From: 2-02-FULL-66-14 sp964651335
Lineage (GTDB): Bacteria; Pseudomonadota; Gammaproteobacteria; Burkholderiales; SG8-39
Assembly: GCA_964651335.1 (NCBI GenBank)
Contig: CAZYVT010000014.1
Span: 9,388 to 73,387, forward strand
Reading direction: 5' to 3'
Length of the DNA stretch: 64,000 bases
Shown piece after piece: positions 8,617 through 19,795 of this stretch. The stretch's first letter is position 1, and every line of letters starts with the position of its first letter. A model generated the notes under the pieces. That model worked only from the letters and a program-made list of their open reading frames with translations. It did no database searches and was not told where the DNA came from. The translations under genes and the position numbers were made by a program.

Positions 8617-9885
8617 CTATCGATTCCCGGACGCGTGCAATGAAACCTCGGGGCGGAGCTTGAGGTCGAGCCGTTTCTGTGCGCTGCGAAGTGAGGCGAC
8701 GACATCGGCGGCGGCTCGTCCGCGCGCAAAGATGAAGCCCAGGTACCCTGTGCCGTCAGGCGGAGGGGCCACAATCTGCCCGCGCTCGACGGTAATCGGA
8801 ATGCCGGTGATGCCTCTCACCGCAAGCGCTTCCTTCAGGCCGCCCAGACCGTCGTAAATGCCGCGCGCGGGGATCGGGATCATCATCACACCGCAGGCCG
8901 CGCGATGGCGCGGCGCGGGCAACGCGCGGCCGAGCGCATGGCGCAGGATCAATTCCTCCAGCGTCATGCCGAGCGCGTGCGTGAGCACCGCCCCGCATAG
9001 GCCCCCGATCGAGCGCGGCGCGATTTCAAGCAGCCAGATCCCGCGGGCGTTGATGCGAAACTCGGCATGCACCGGCCCGTTCGCAAGGCCGGCATGACCG
9101 CACGCTTGCGCGACTTCGCGTGCCGCGGCGCGCTGCACGCGGGGCGACAGATGCGACGGCGTGGCATAGATCGTTTCCTCGAAATACGGGCCGTCGAGCG
9201 GATCGGGCTTGTCGAACAGCGCGAGCACTCGCAGCCTGCCATTCACCAGCAGGCCTTCGAGCGCGTACTCGCGGCCGGGGATGAATGCCTCGATCACCAG
9301 TCCGAGTTGCGCGGCGTTGCGATCGCCCCTTTTTTGAATGCGCCGCACTTGCGCTACAGCGCGGATCAACTCGAGGCGGCTGTCGGCGCGAATCACGCCG
9401 CGGCTCGCCGCGAGGCGGCGCGCCTTGATCACGGCGGGAAGCGGCACCGCGCGCAGGGCGGCCGGGTCGGCGTCTGAGCGCAGTCGCCGGAACCACGGGC
9501 AGTTCATGCGGTGACGCTTCAGCAGCGATCGGAAAGCGAGCTTGTCGCGCAGCAGGCGCACGCTGCGCACCGGATTGCCCGGCAAATTCAGCCTGCGACT
9601 GAGCAGCGCGGCGAGCTCGACACCATGATCGTCCACCGCGAGCACCGCGTCGGGCTTGCGCGCGAGGTGACGCAATGCGAGGGCGCGCGCGCGCTGCGGC
9701 TGATCGAACGGAAGTGCCAGCAGCGGATGCAGCTCCCACTGCGGCGCGAGGCGATGGCAATAGTCGGCGGCGGCGATGATTTCGACGCCGAGCCTCCTGG
9801 CCGCAGCGCGGAAGGCGTCGTTGCGATACGAGGCGGCGGGCAGCAGCAGCAGTACTTGTTGCGTTGGCGCGGGCAGCGAAACCAT
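8617..9885 (-). CDS. ATP-grasp ligase
   Basis: 422 residues. The layout is that of carboxylate-amine ligases: an N-terminal pre-grasp domain with AVDDHGVELAALLSRRL, then LLRDKLAFRSLLKRHRM, and the ATP-binding subdomains with GREYALEGLL, HAEFRI and LLEIAPRSIGG. The C-terminal 80 residues form a further domain, as in PurK-like and amino-acid-ligase (BacD-like) enzymes. The expected chemistry is ATP-dependent peptide or amide bond formation; the partners are unknown. ATG 9885 lies 13 bp after the stop of the radical SAM gene. Confidence 0.85.
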   Translation of the reverse strand: MVSLPAPTQQVLLLLPAASYRNDAFRAAARRLGVEIIAAADYCHRLAPQWELHPLLALPFDQPQRARALALRHLARKPDAVLAVDDHGVELAALLSRRLNLPGNPVRSVRLLRDKLAFRSLLKRHRMNCPWFRRLRSDADPAALRAVPLPAVIKARRLAASRGVIRADSRLELIRAVAQVRRIQKRGDRNAAQLGLVIEAFIPGREYALEGLLVNGRLRVLALFDKPDPLDGPYFEETIYATPSHLSPRVQRAAAREVAQACGHAGLANGPVHAEFRINARGIWLLEIAPRSIGGLCGAVLTHALGMTLEELILRHALGRALPAPRHRAACGVMMIPIPARGIYDGLGGLKEALAVRGITGIPITVERGQIVAPPPDGTGYLGFIFARGRAAADVVASLRSAQKRLDLKLRPEVSLHASGNR

Positions 9886-9898
9886 GTCTGGGCGGCGC

Positions 9899-11335
9899 TC
9901 AGAAAGCCGCCAGCTGCTGATGGGTCGGCTCAGCGCAGCAAAACCACGGCTCGGACAGCCGCGGAATCGCCCGGTTCGCGCCGTTGAGGGCCGGCGGCGT
10001 CGCGGTTTGGCCGAGCGCCGCGTGCGCCATGCGCCAGATCGCGGCGAAGACCTCGCGCCGCGGCAGCGCCTGCGTTTCGGCGTGCCCGACAAAATCCTGC
10101 AGCGCCTGCTGCAGCCGGTCAACGCGCGGGTCTCGGTGCCACCACGGATAGCCGAGGATTTCTGCGTCGAACGGCTGGAGCAGATTGCGAAACCCCGGCA
10201 ACTCGAGCAGCTCCGACCCCTCGGGCACCAGCAACCGGATCGTGAGCTGCACCGGCGGCACGTTTTCGATCAGGTCGAGCCTGGCCAGGGTTTCGAGCAG
10301 CGCACCGTAGCCTTCGAGCGTAGTCCACGGCGTGAAGGCGACGAAAGTCGCGGCGAACGCGATGTCTGCCGCGCGCAGCAGCGCCACCGCGCGCTCGAAA
10401 TCGGCGCAGGTGTGATTTTTGGCGAGAATTTCCAGGATGCGGTCATCCACGGTTTCCGCCGCGGAGGTGATGAAAAGACAGCCGCTGCGTTTGAACTCCG
10501 GCAGCAACGCCGCATGATCGATCAGGTGCTGGATCTTGATCGTCGCGTCCCAGGTGAGCGCCGGAAATTCGGCGTGCAGCGCGCGCACGATCCTGAGCGC
10601 GTGCGTCGGGCCGTTGAGAAAATCCGGATCGCCGAACGCGATGTGCTGCGCGCCCTGCGCGACCTGCTGGCGTATGTCGGCGAGCACGATTTCGGCGGGC
10701 ACGGCGCGAAAGCGCCCCTGATACACCGGCACGACCGGGCAATGGCGGCACCAGTGCTTGCAGCCACGGCTCGCTTCGGCAAATCCGACCGTCCTTTCGC
10801 TGCCGTCCGGAAGCACGAGCCGGGCGTAGCGCGCGAGCGGCGGCAGATTCGCGCGCTGCGGAACCGCGAAATCGACCTTGCCGCGGTGGATCACTGCTGC
10901 CGCGGGGACAGCGCCGGCCGCGCCATCGCGCGCGCGCCGTGCGGCGGCGACCAATGCCGGCTCGAATTCGCCGCCGATGACGTCGGTCACGCCGCGTGCG
11001 TGCAGCAGCGCGGCGTTCATCGGTGCGTAGAGCCCGTAGGCGCAAAGTCGCGCTCCCGGTGCGAGCGTGCGGATGCGGGGCAGCGCCTCGAGCGCGATTC
11101 GCGTCGCCGTGTGCATGCCGAGATAGAGCGCAACGAGCGCCGCGTCGCGCCACTCGATGCTGTCGAGCTTCTGCAGCGACAGGTCGAGGCAGCTCACGCT
11201 GAACCCCGCGTGCTCGAGCAGCGCCGCCGGCTCCGCGAGGGCGAACGGCTGGCGACCGAGGTCATAGGGGTTGATCAGGATGACCCTGGCGGCGGCAACG
11301 CGAGAATGATCACCGTGAAGACTTGCGCCATCCAT
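9899..11335 (-). CDS. B12-binding-type radical SAM protein with CCAEP C-terminal motif
   Basis: 478 residues. The N-terminal half (ARVILINPYDLG onward) resembles the cobalamin-binding-like domain of B12 radical SAM enzymes. The cluster motif CxxxCxxC is at Cys192/196/199 (GCKHWCRHC). The protein ends ...PWFCCAEPTHQQL: a Cys-Cys-Ala-Glu-Pro motif 8 residues from the terminus, encoded TGC TGC. I recall a family named for CUAEP/CCAEP tails, in which the second Cys can be selenocysteine; here it is ordinary Cys. Start ATG 11335 was chosen because upstream sequence in frame is arginine-rich antisense to the DUF971 gene. Substrate unknown. Confidence 0.85.
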   Translation of the reverse strand: MDGASLHGDHSRVAAARVILINPYDLGRQPFALAEPAALLEHAGFSVSCLDLSLQKLDSIEWRDAALVALYLGMHTATRIALEALPRIRTLAPGARLCAYGLYAPMNAALLHARGVTDVIGGEFEPALVAAARRARDGAAGAVPAAAVIHRGKVDFAVPQRANLPPLARYARLVLPDGSERTVGFAEASRGCKHWCRHCPVVPVYQGRFRAVPAEIVLADIRQQVAQGAQHIAFGDPDFLNGPTHALRIVRALHAEFPALTWDATIKIQHLIDHAALLPEFKRSGCLFITSAAETVDDRILEILAKNHTCADFERAVALLRAADIAFAATFVAFTPWTTLEGYGALLETLARLDLIENVPPVQLTIRLLVPEGSELLELPGFRNLLQPFDAEILGYPWWHRDPRVDRLQQALQDFVGHAETQALPRREVFAAIWRMAHAALGQTATPPALNGANRAIPRLSEPWFCCAEPTHQQLAAF

Positions 11336-11343
11336 GACAGGCT

Positions 11344-11751
11344 CTACTTGGTCTTCGGCCGCGCCTCGAAGCCCGGCTGCGGCTCGCGGCTGGCGCCGGC
11401 TTCCTCCAGCCGCTTCAGGTAGCGGCGCCACATCTCGTCCTGGTGCAGGCCGTACTCGTAGAGCAGGTCCCACGAATAGATGCCGGTGTCGTGACCGTCG
11501 GAGAAGCACGGCTGGATGGCGTAAGTGCCGATCGGCTCGATGGCGGTGATGTCGACGTTTTGCTTGCCGGGCTGGAGCACTTCCTGCCCCGGCCCGTGGC
11601 CGCGCACCTCCGCGGAGGGCGAATAAACGCGCAGGAATTCGCACGGCAGCCTGAACGTCTTGCCGTCGGTAAACGAGATCTCCAGCACGCGCGATTTCTG
11701 GTGCAGCTTGATTTCTGTCGGTGCCGGCGTGCCCTTGTCGTGTTCAGTCAT
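11344..11751 (-). CDS. DUF971 (gamma-butyrobetaine-hydroxylase-like N-terminal domain) protein
   Basis: 135 residues. The small domain is recognisable from LHQKSRVLEISFTDGKTFRL, LRVYSPSAEV and GTYAIQPCFSDGHDTGIYSW. Stand-alone copies are common in proteobacteria and may act in iron-sulfur or metal handling; that role is from family knowledge and not proven. Its stop lies 8 bp before the radical SAM start, so it is the first gene of the five-gene operon. It diverges from yggX across 164 bp. Confidence 0.85.
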   Translation of the reverse strand: MTEHDKGTPAPTEIKLHQKSRVLEISFTDGKTFRLPCEFLRVYSPSAEVRGHGPGQEVLQPGKQNVDITAIEPIGTYAIQPCFSDGHDTGIYSWDLLYEYGLHQDEMWRRYLKRLEEAGASREPQPGFEARPKTK

Positions 11752-11915
11752 CCCGGTTTTCCCTTGCCATCATCGCAGGAGCATCATAAGCGAGTTGCCA
11801 GTCGAGAATAACTCTGCCACGTTCAGGGTCTTACAGACTTCGCTGCGGCTGACGCGTTGGTACAATGAAGAAACGGGCTGTCGCGTCGGCGACGGTCGTC
11901 CTGTGGAGTTTGTTC

Positions 11916-12197
11916 ATGGCGCGCATGGTCAACTGCATCAAGCTCGGGCGGGAGGCGGACGGGCTCGATTTCCCGCCCTATCCGGGCGAGCTCGGCAAGC
12001 GCATCTTCGAGAGCGTGTCGAGAGAAGCATGGAAGCAGTGGCTCGAGCACCAGAAGATGCTGGTGAACGAGGGCCAGATGAACCTCGCCGACAAGAAGGC
12101 GCGTGATTACCTCGCGCAGCAGATGGAAAAATATTTCTTCAGCGGCGGCGTGGATGTGGCCGCCGGCTATATCCCGCCGGGACAGAAACAGAAGTAG
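11916..12197 (+). CDS. yggX: Fe(2+)-trafficking / oxidative damage protection protein
   Basis: 93 residues, the normal length. Family landmarks are MVNCIKLGREADGLDFPPYPG, split around the conserved Cys, then WLEHQKMLVNEG and the terminal EKYFF. The protein protects Fe-S clusters and helps iron trafficking in the cytoplasm. I chose ATG 11916 because GGAG sits 7 nt upstream and the family begins here; an in-frame ATG at 11865 would add an unrelated 17 residues. Confidence 0.92.
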   Translation: MARMVNCIKLGREADGLDFPPYPGELGKRIFESVSREAWKQWLEHQKMLVNEGQMNLADKKARDYLAQQMEKYFFSGGVDVAAGYIPPGQKQK

Positions 12198-12292
12198 AGC
12201 GCAGACTCGCGGGGGAGAGCATTCCGCCGCGGACTGCGTCGACCGCCTCATAGACACCAGCCTTGGCGGTCCGTTCTCACAGGATTCCCACC

Positions 12293-14140
12293 GTGCGTCT
12301 TCGTCTTGCCCTGTTGCTCGCGACCGCGGCCTGGATCCTGCCGGCGCCGGCCGAATCGCCGGCCGACCGCTGGAACCTGGCCGATCTCTATTCTTCCGTA
12401 GCGGCATGGAACGCCGATGCCGCCCGGCTGGATGCGCAAATGGCGGAATTCGGGGGCTGCAAAGGTCGTCTTGGCGAGGCTGCCGCGCGCTTCAAGCAAT
12501 GCCTCGATTTGCAGGCGGAGATGACGAAGCGTTTCTTGCGCATGGCAGTGTATGCAGGGGAGCGACTGGCGGAGGACACCGGCTCCGCCGCGCAGCTCGA
12601 GCTGGATCAGAGAGCCGATGTCCTCGGCAACCGGCTCAGGGAAGCCGCCGCATTCGTCAATCCGGAGATCCTGCGCGTGGGCAGGGAGCGCGTCGCCCTC
12701 TTTCTGGGGCAGGACCCGTCGCTTGCGATCTACCGATACCCGCTCGAGCAAATTCTGCGGTCCGCGCCGCATACGCTGAACGACGAGGGTGAGGCGCTGG
12801 TTGCCGCGTTCGGCCTGATGAACGATGCCGGCGGATCGACCTATTCCATCCTGACCAATGCCGACATCCCGTGGCCCACGCTCAAGCTGTCGACCGGCGA
12901 GGAGGTGAGGCTCGATGCCTCGGCGTACACGAAGTACCGGGAGGCCGCGAACCGCGACGACCGCAAGCGCGTGATGGACGCCTTTTTCGGCACCTTCAAG
13001 ACCTATGAGCGGACCATCGGCGTCACGTTCTACTCGCAATTGAAACAGGACGCCGTCTACAGCAGGGTGCGAAAGTATCCGGACTCGATCACGCGTGCGC
13101 TCGACAGGAACCGGTTGCCCGTCGCCGTCTTCGACACGCTGATCGCGCAGACCAACGCCAACCTGCCCACCCTGCATCGCTACTTCCGGCTGCGCGCGAG
13201 ACTGCTGGGTGTCGACCAGATGCGCTACTACGACATTTACCCGCCGCTGGTCCATGGCAACTTCGGATTTCCACTCCCGCTCGGCAGGCAGCTGGTGCTC
13301 GAGGCGGCTGCGCCATTGGGTCAGGACTATGTCGCCGCGCTGCGGGCCGGCCTCGACAATCGCTGGATGGATTCCTATCCGCGCCCGCGCAAGCAGTCGG
13401 GGGCGCACGTGGCCGGAGCCGCCTACGACGTGCATCCTTACGTCCTGATGAACTACAACGACGACTACGAATCGGTGACCACGCTGGCGCACGAGTGGGG
13501 CCACGCCATGCACTCGTACCTCGCCAATCGCGCCCAGCCGTTCGTGACCGCCGGCTACGCGACGTTCATTGCCGAGATCGCCTCGACGTTCAACGAAGCG
13601 CTGCTGCTCGACCGCATGCTGAAGACCGCGCAGGGCGACAGCGATCGCCTGTTCTACCTCGGAAACGCGCTTGAACAGTTGCGAGGAACCTTCTTCAGGC
13701 AGGCGATGTTCGCCGAGTTCGAGCGTAGCGTGCATGCGCAGGTGGATCGCGGCGAGGTGCTGTCCGGCGAGGCGCTGAGCAAGACCTATTGCGACATTCT
13801 GAAGCGTTACCACGGCGTGGCCGCGGGCGTGGTGGCGATCGACGACCGGTATTGCGTCGAATGGGCCTACATTCCCCATTTCTACGACGGGTTTTACGTC
13901 TACCAGTACGCCACTTCGATCGCTGCAAGCGCGCTGCTTGCTCAGAGAGTCAATAACGGCGAACCGGGAGCGCTCCAGCGCTATCTCGACCTGCTGCGCG
14001 CCGGGGGTTCGGACGATCCGTACGATCTTGTCAGGAAAGCCGGCGTGGACCTTGCGACACCGGCGCCGTATCAGGCGCTGGTGGCGCGAATGAATGCGAT
14101 CATGGACGAGATCGAGGCGATTCTGGCGCAGCGGAAGTGA
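12293..14140 (+). CDS. Exported M3-family oligopeptidase (oligoendopeptidase F-like)
   Basis: 615 residues. The GTG start at 12293 has AGGA 8 nt upstream and opens an N-terminal signal peptide (RLRLALLLATAAWILPAPAES), so the enzyme is probably periplasmic or secreted; most PepF enzymes are cytoplasmic. The zinc site HEWGH is at His400-His404. Repeated family phrases include DIYPPLV, FYDGFYVYQYATS and DPYDLVRKAGVD near the C-terminus. It cleaves short peptides. The kinase gene follows after 123 bp. Confidence 0.88.
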   Translation: MRLRLALLLATAAWILPAPAESPADRWNLADLYSSVAAWNADAARLDAQMAEFGGCKGRLGEAAARFKQCLDLQAEMTKRFLRMAVYAGERLAEDTGSAAQLELDQRADVLGNRLREAAAFVNPEILRVGRERVALFLGQDPSLAIYRYPLEQILRSAPHTLNDEGEALVAAFGLMNDAGGSTYSILTNADIPWPTLKLSTGEEVRLDASAYTKYREAANRDDRKRVMDAFFGTFKTYERTIGVTFYSQLKQDAVYSRVRKYPDSITRALDRNRLPVAVFDTLIAQTNANLPTLHRYFRLRARLLGVDQMRYYDIYPPLVHGNFGFPLPLGRQLVLEAAAPLGQDYVAALRAGLDNRWMDSYPRPRKQSGAHVAGAAYDVHPYVLMNYNDDYESVTTLAHEWGHAMHSYLANRAQPFVTAGYATFIAEIASTFNEALLLDRMLKTAQGDSDRLFYLGNALEQLRGTFFRQAMFAEFERSVHAQVDRGEVLSGEALSKTYCDILKRYHGVAAGVVAIDDRYCVEWAYIPHFYDGFYVYQYATSIAASALLAQRVNNGEPGALQRYLDLLRAGGSDDPYDLVRKAGVDLATPAPYQALVARMNAIMDEIEAILAQRK

Positions 14141-14263
14141 AGCAAGCGAGGCGCCCGTTGACAGCCCCTGCCAGCGGGCCTCAAGCTCACTTTCCGCTGT
14201 TGCTCCCGAGCAGGGTCCCAGTCCGAAGATGATGTACTGCCTACAGAGCGTGATTCCCGCCCC

Positions 14264-15541
14264 GTGACCAGGCGCCTGGGCAAATTCGAGCTCATAAAAG
14301 TGCTTGGCAAGGGCGCCTCCGGCACGGTCTATCTCGCGCTCGACACGTTCACCGGACAGGAAGTCGCGCTCAAGGTGCTCGACCCGGAAGTAGTCGCCGC
14401 GCCGCAATTCGACAGGACCCACACCCAGCAGTTCATGAACGAGGCCTCGCTCGCCGGGCGGATCTCGCACCCGCACATCGCGTCGATACTGGAAGCTGCG
14501 GTGGACGAGCAGACGGGCGGCTACATCGCGATCGAGTACGTGTCGGGCGGCGATCTTTCCCAGTTCGCCACGCCCGAGCGCCTGCTCGGCGTGGAGGACG
14601 CGATCGAGGTCGCGTTCAAGTGCTGCGGGGCGCTCGACTACGCCTTCCGCCAGGGGATCGTGCATCGCGACATCAAGCCGGCGAACATCATGGTCTCGAG
14701 CGGCACCAACATCAAGGTGGCCGATTTCGGCGCCGCATGCCTGCACAAGGCACAGGACGCGGAAGGTGCCATCATCGGCTCCCCGTTCTACATGTCGCCC
14801 GAGCAGATCACGCGCCAGCCCCTGGGGTATCACAGCGACATGTTTGCGCTGGGGGTGGTGCTCTACGAGCTCTTCACCGGCAGTCGGCCCTTCTCCGGGC
14901 AGAGCGTGCTCGAGCTTTTCGATGCGATCCAGAACAGGACCCCGGTTGCGCCGAGCGCGCTGCGGCCCGGGATCAGCATGGACGTGGACCGCATCCTGTT
15001 TCAAATGCTCGGAAAGTCGCCCGGCGAGCGCTACCCGACGTGGGCCGACCTGGCGCTCGACCTGGCCGATGTCGGGCGGCTGAGCGTGTACCAGAAGGCG
15101 ATTCCCGATCGAGAGAAATACGTCGCCCTGCGGAAAAACGCGATTCTCGAGCGCCTGGACGATGCGGAAATCTGGGAGATGGTTCTCGCGGGCCGCTGGA
15201 TCCGCGTGCCTGCGCAGACGGTGATCGTGCGCGAGGATGAGCCGGGGGCCAGCCTTTTCTTTCTGGGCAGCGGCAACGTCAAGGTGACCAAGCAGGGTCG
15301 GTTGCTGAACGTCTTGCAGACGGGGGAGTACTTCGGCGAGATGGCCTATATCAAGGCAGGAGCGATCCCCCGCCAGGCGACGGCCGAGTCGATCACGGAT
15401 GTGCTGCTTGCGGAGTTCGAGGCTGCCGCTCTTCAGAAGGTCAGCACGAACTGCCAGTTGCAGCTGACATCCGCCCTGCTGCATTCCCTGGTCGAGCGTC
15501 TCGCGCTCACCAACGAGCGCTTTACCCGGGCGGTGACCTGA
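14264..15541 (+). CDS. Serine/threonine kinase fused to a cyclic-nucleotide-binding domain
   Basis: 425 residues, GTG start. The N-terminal 270 residues form a Hanks-type kinase: glycine loop GKGASG (15-20), Lys37 in ALKVLD, HRDIKPAN (His134-Asp136), DFG at 154-156 and the APE-like MSPEQI. The C-terminal 120 residues form a cNMP-binding beta-roll with EYFGEMAYI and RQATAESITDV. No transmembrane helix is seen. Kinase activity is expected because all catalytic residues are present. Gating by cAMP or a related ligand is inferred; the phosphate-cassette arginine (PRQATA) is retained. A cyclic-nucleotide-gated channel gene lies 3 kb downstream. Confidence 0.9.
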   Translation: MTRRLGKFELIKVLGKGASGTVYLALDTFTGQEVALKVLDPEVVAAPQFDRTHTQQFMNEASLAGRISHPHIASILEAAVDEQTGGYIAIEYVSGGDLSQFATPERLLGVEDAIEVAFKCCGALDYAFRQGIVHRDIKPANIMVSSGTNIKVADFGAACLHKAQDAEGAIIGSPFYMSPEQITRQPLGYHSDMFALGVVLYELFTGSRPFSGQSVLELFDAIQNRTPVAPSALRPGISMDVDRILFQMLGKSPGERYPTWADLALDLADVGRLSVYQKAIPDREKYVALRKNAILERLDDAEIWEMVLAGRWIRVPAQTVIVREDEPGASLFFLGSGNVKVTKQGRLLNVLQTGEYFGEMAYIKAGAIPRQATAESITDVLLAEFEAAALQKVSTNCQLQLTSALLHSLVERLALTNERFTRAVT

Positions 15542-15553
15542 CATGCTGATCGT

Positions 15554-15760
15554 TCAGGCCTGACCTCTTTCCTGATCTACGCAATTCGCGGGAGAAGGCC
15601 GCATTCTTGATCGGCGCCAGATCCAAAGCAGCGGCAGGACGAGGAATGACCCCGGCAGCATCAGCGCGATGCAAACGGCATAAGTACGTACCTTCGGGGT
15701 CCACCAGGCACCCAGCGGACGTGTGCCGGGCGTGAATGAAATGGCTCGTGGGCCGTACAT
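15554..15760 (-). CDS. Small single-span membrane protein, unknown function
   Basis: 68 residues beginning MYGPRAISF with one hydrophobic segment (about residues 26-46, YAVCIALMLPGSFLVLPLLW) followed by an arginine-rich stretch. A good Shine-Dalgarno (AGGAG, 7 nt before ATG 15760) supports this start over longer in-frame versions. It lies downstream of typA on the same strand and is convergent with the kinase gene, 12 bp away. No family was recognised. Confidence 0.55.
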   Translation of the reverse strand: MYGPRAISFTPGTRPLGAWWTPKVRTYAVCIALMLPGSFLVLPLLWIWRRSRMRPSPANCVDQERGQA

Positions 15761-15898
15761 ATCCAGCTCCTGTGGTGGATCGCATCCCGGGTCGGGCAGG
15801 CCCATGATCCACTTCAGACACACACAGACCGCGCAAGGATAGGTTACGGATGACTTACGGAGACCCTATTCCCGGGGTCCGAACGAACCCCGTCAAGA

Positions 15899-17773
<1,875 letters not shown>

Positions 17774-17895
17774 GAACGGCGTCGGAATGCAGAAAAGCGC
17801 GCAAGTATTGTACAGAGTGGTCGCGATGACCGGTTTTTCTTGCGCCGGGCGGCTCGTTCCGGCGCACCTGGCCCCTTCCAGGCGGGTCGCTCGCA

Positions 17896-17901
17896 TAGAA
17901 T
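17896..17901 (+). promoter_or_regulatory. -10-like box 6 nt before the MarC-type start (possible leaderless promoter)
   Basis: TAGAAT followed by CGGCGC and ATG 17908. A transcript starting about 7 nt after the box would begin at the start codon. The same 15 bp (TAGAATCGGCGCATG) recurs before the DUF427 gene. No clear -35 is seen. Confidence 0.5.
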
Positions 17902-17907
17902 CGGCGC

Positions 17908-18549
17908 ATGCAGGGCTTTGCCTCGGCGAATGAATATCTGCGGTTCACGGTCACGCTGACCGCAGTCGTCGACCCGTTCCTTGCGGTGCCGTTCTTCCTC
18001 GCCTTTGCGCGCACCCGCGGAGACGCCGAGCGCCAGGCGCTCGCCCGCGTCGTGGCGCTAAGCGTTTTCGCGGTCCTCGCGGTCGCGACGTTGATCGGCG
18101 AAGCATTGCTTGAGCTGATCGGGGCGAGCCTTCCCGCGTTCCGCGTCGGCGGCGGCCTGGTGCTGCTGCTGATGGCGCTCGCGATGCTCAACGCCCAGGC
18201 AGGGGGCGTGCGCCAGTCCCAGGCGGAGGCGCGCGAGCTACAGAGCGGCGAGGTGTCCGGGGTGGTGCCGCTCGCGATCCCGTTGCTCGCGGGCCCCGGC
18301 GCCATCAGCACCTCGATCATCGCCGCGGAAAAGGGCGGATTTGCGCATCAGCTGGCGATTGTGGCGTGCATTGCCGTCGTGTGCCTGGTGGCCTGGGCGA
18401 CGCTGCGCCGCGCCCACGCAATCGAGGCGCGGCTCGGCACGACAGGCCTCAACATAGCAACCCGGATTCTGGGCCTGCTGCTCGCCGCGATGGCGGTGCA
18501 GACGATGGCGGAAGGCCTGAAGACGCTCTTTCCCGGTCTGGCGGGTTGA
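17908..18549 (+). CDS. MarC family integral membrane protein
   Basis: 213 residues with six predicted membrane helices in two repeats. The MarC/UPF0056 landmarks are VVDPFLAVPFFLA near the N-terminus and AIPLLAGPGAISTSI in the middle. The function of the family is unresolved; the original link to multiple antibiotic resistance was not upheld. No Shine-Dalgarno is present, but a -10-like box lies 6 nt upstream of ATG. It probably leads the channel gene, which starts 12 bp after it. Confidence 0.9.
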   Translation: MQGFASANEYLRFTVTLTAVVDPFLAVPFFLAFARTRGDAERQALARVVALSVFAVLAVATLIGEALLELIGASLPAFRVGGGLVLLLMALAMLNAQAGGVRQSQAEARELQSGEVSGVVPLAIPLLAGPGAISTSIIAAEKGGFAHQLAIVACIAVVCLVAWATLRRAHAIEARLGTTGLNIATRILGLLLAAMAVQTMAEGLKTLFPGLAG

Positions 18550-18561
18550 GCGGGTGCGGCC

Positions 18562-19749
18562 ATGACCGAGCCGTCAGGACGCGACCAGTTGCGTGCCAGG
18601 GTTTACGACTTGCTCACGAGCGAGGACGCGGGCTTCGGCCAGCAGGCCGTGCGCACGGTCCTCGTCCTTGCGGTGCTGGTGAGCGTCACGGCGGCCATGA
18701 TGAAGAGCGTGCCGGAGGTCGGGAGGCTGCACGCTGCGGCGCTCGAGGCCATCCTCCTTGCCATGACCGCAGGATTTGCACTCGAATTTCTGCTGCGGGT
18801 CTGGGTCGCGCCGGGGGAATCGGGCTCGGCCGGATCCGCGACTGCCCGGCTGCGTTACCTCTTCTCCCTGCCGGGGCTGGTGGATCTGGTGTCCGCGATC
18901 CCCTTCGTGCTCGCGCCGCGCTTCGGGTTGAATATCGACTGGCTCGATATCGTGCCCATTTTCAAGCTGCTGCGTTACTCGACGGCATTTCGGTTCCTCG
19001 TCGAGGCGATTTACAGCGAGCGGCACGTGCTCGTCAGCGCCGCGATCCTGACGCTGGCACTGCTGGTGTTTCAATCGAGCATTCTCTATTACCTCGAGCG
19101 CGACGTGCAGCCGGACAAATACGGCAGCATTCCGGAGGCCATGTGGTGGGGCATCATCACTCTCACCACGGTCGGTTACGGCGACGTGACGCCGGTCACC
19201 GCATGGGGGCGCATCGCCGGAGGGCTGACCGCGGTGCTGGGCGTGTGCATGTTCGCGATCCCCGTCGGCATCATCGCTTCTGCCTTCGTCGAGGCGGTGC
19301 GGCGGCGCGAGTTCCTGGTCACGTGGAACCTGGTGGCGAACGTGCCGCTGTTCAGCGGCCTGGACGCCGCGCGCATCGCCGCCATCGCGGGCCTGCTGCG
19401 CGCGCGCCGGGTGGAGCGCGGCGAGCGGCTGGTCAAAAAGGGGGACGAGGCCGACTCGATGTATTTCATCGTTTCCGGAGAAGTCGAAGTCGACCTCGAA
19501 ACCGGCGTCAAACCCCATCGCCTGGGGGCGGGCGAGTTTTTCGGCGAGGTTGCCCTGATCGCGAGCCGCACGCGCACTGCATCCATCACGGCAGCGACCG
19601 CCTGCAGGCTGCTGGTCCTCCACAAGCGCGACTTCCATGGATTCATGGATGCGCATCCGGAGCTCGCGGACCTGGTGCGATCGACCGCGCTCAGGCGCCT
19701 CGGGGAGACCGGATTACCGCCTCCCGCGAGCCGGGCGGATGGGGCGTAG
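18562..19749 (+). CDS. Cyclic-nucleotide-gated potassium channel
   Basis: 395 residues. Six transmembrane helices span about 30-250, with an S4-like helix (LDIVPIFKLLRYSTAFR) poor in charge and the K+ selectivity filter TVGYGD at 203-208. A C-terminal cNMP-binding domain (about 262-380) contains GEFFGEVALI and RTRTASITA, the phosphate-binding cassette. This is the architecture of prokaryotic CNG channels such as MloK1. It acts in the inner membrane. It is probably co-transcribed with the MarC-type gene. Confidence 0.93.
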   Translation: MTEPSGRDQLRARVYDLLTSEDAGFGQQAVRTVLVLAVLVSVTAAMMKSVPEVGRLHAAALEAILLAMTAGFALEFLLRVWVAPGESGSAGSATARLRYLFSLPGLVDLVSAIPFVLAPRFGLNIDWLDIVPIFKLLRYSTAFRFLVEAIYSERHVLVSAAILTLALLVFQSSILYYLERDVQPDKYGSIPEAMWWGIITLTTVGYGDVTPVTAWGRIAGGLTAVLGVCMFAIPVGIIASAFVEAVRRREFLVTWNLVANVPLFSGLDAARIAAIAGLLRARRVERGERLVKKGDEADSMYFIVSGEVEVDLETGVKPHRLGAGEFFGEVALIASRTRTASITAATACRLLVLHKRDFHGFMDAHPELADLVRSTALRRLGETGLPPPASRADGA

Positions 19750-19795
19750 CCTGCATCCTTGCGTCAGTTCCGCACCGATGTTCGCGTCCGATGCG

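Noticed and set aside
9930..9950. Possible selenocysteine codon in the CCAEP motif
   Set aside because: Both cysteines are encoded by TGC; there is no in-frame TGA at that position.
12248..15544. A 1,098-codon minus-strand open frame opposite the oligopeptidase and kinase genes
   Set aside because: It is antisense to two well-recognised proteins; its composition (Arg, His, Asp, Val runs) is the usual shadow of GC-rich coding DNA.
15839..15893. Terminator hairpin downstream of typA
   Set aside because: Only a 5-bp stem (GACCC/GGGTC) with no T-tract; too weak to list.
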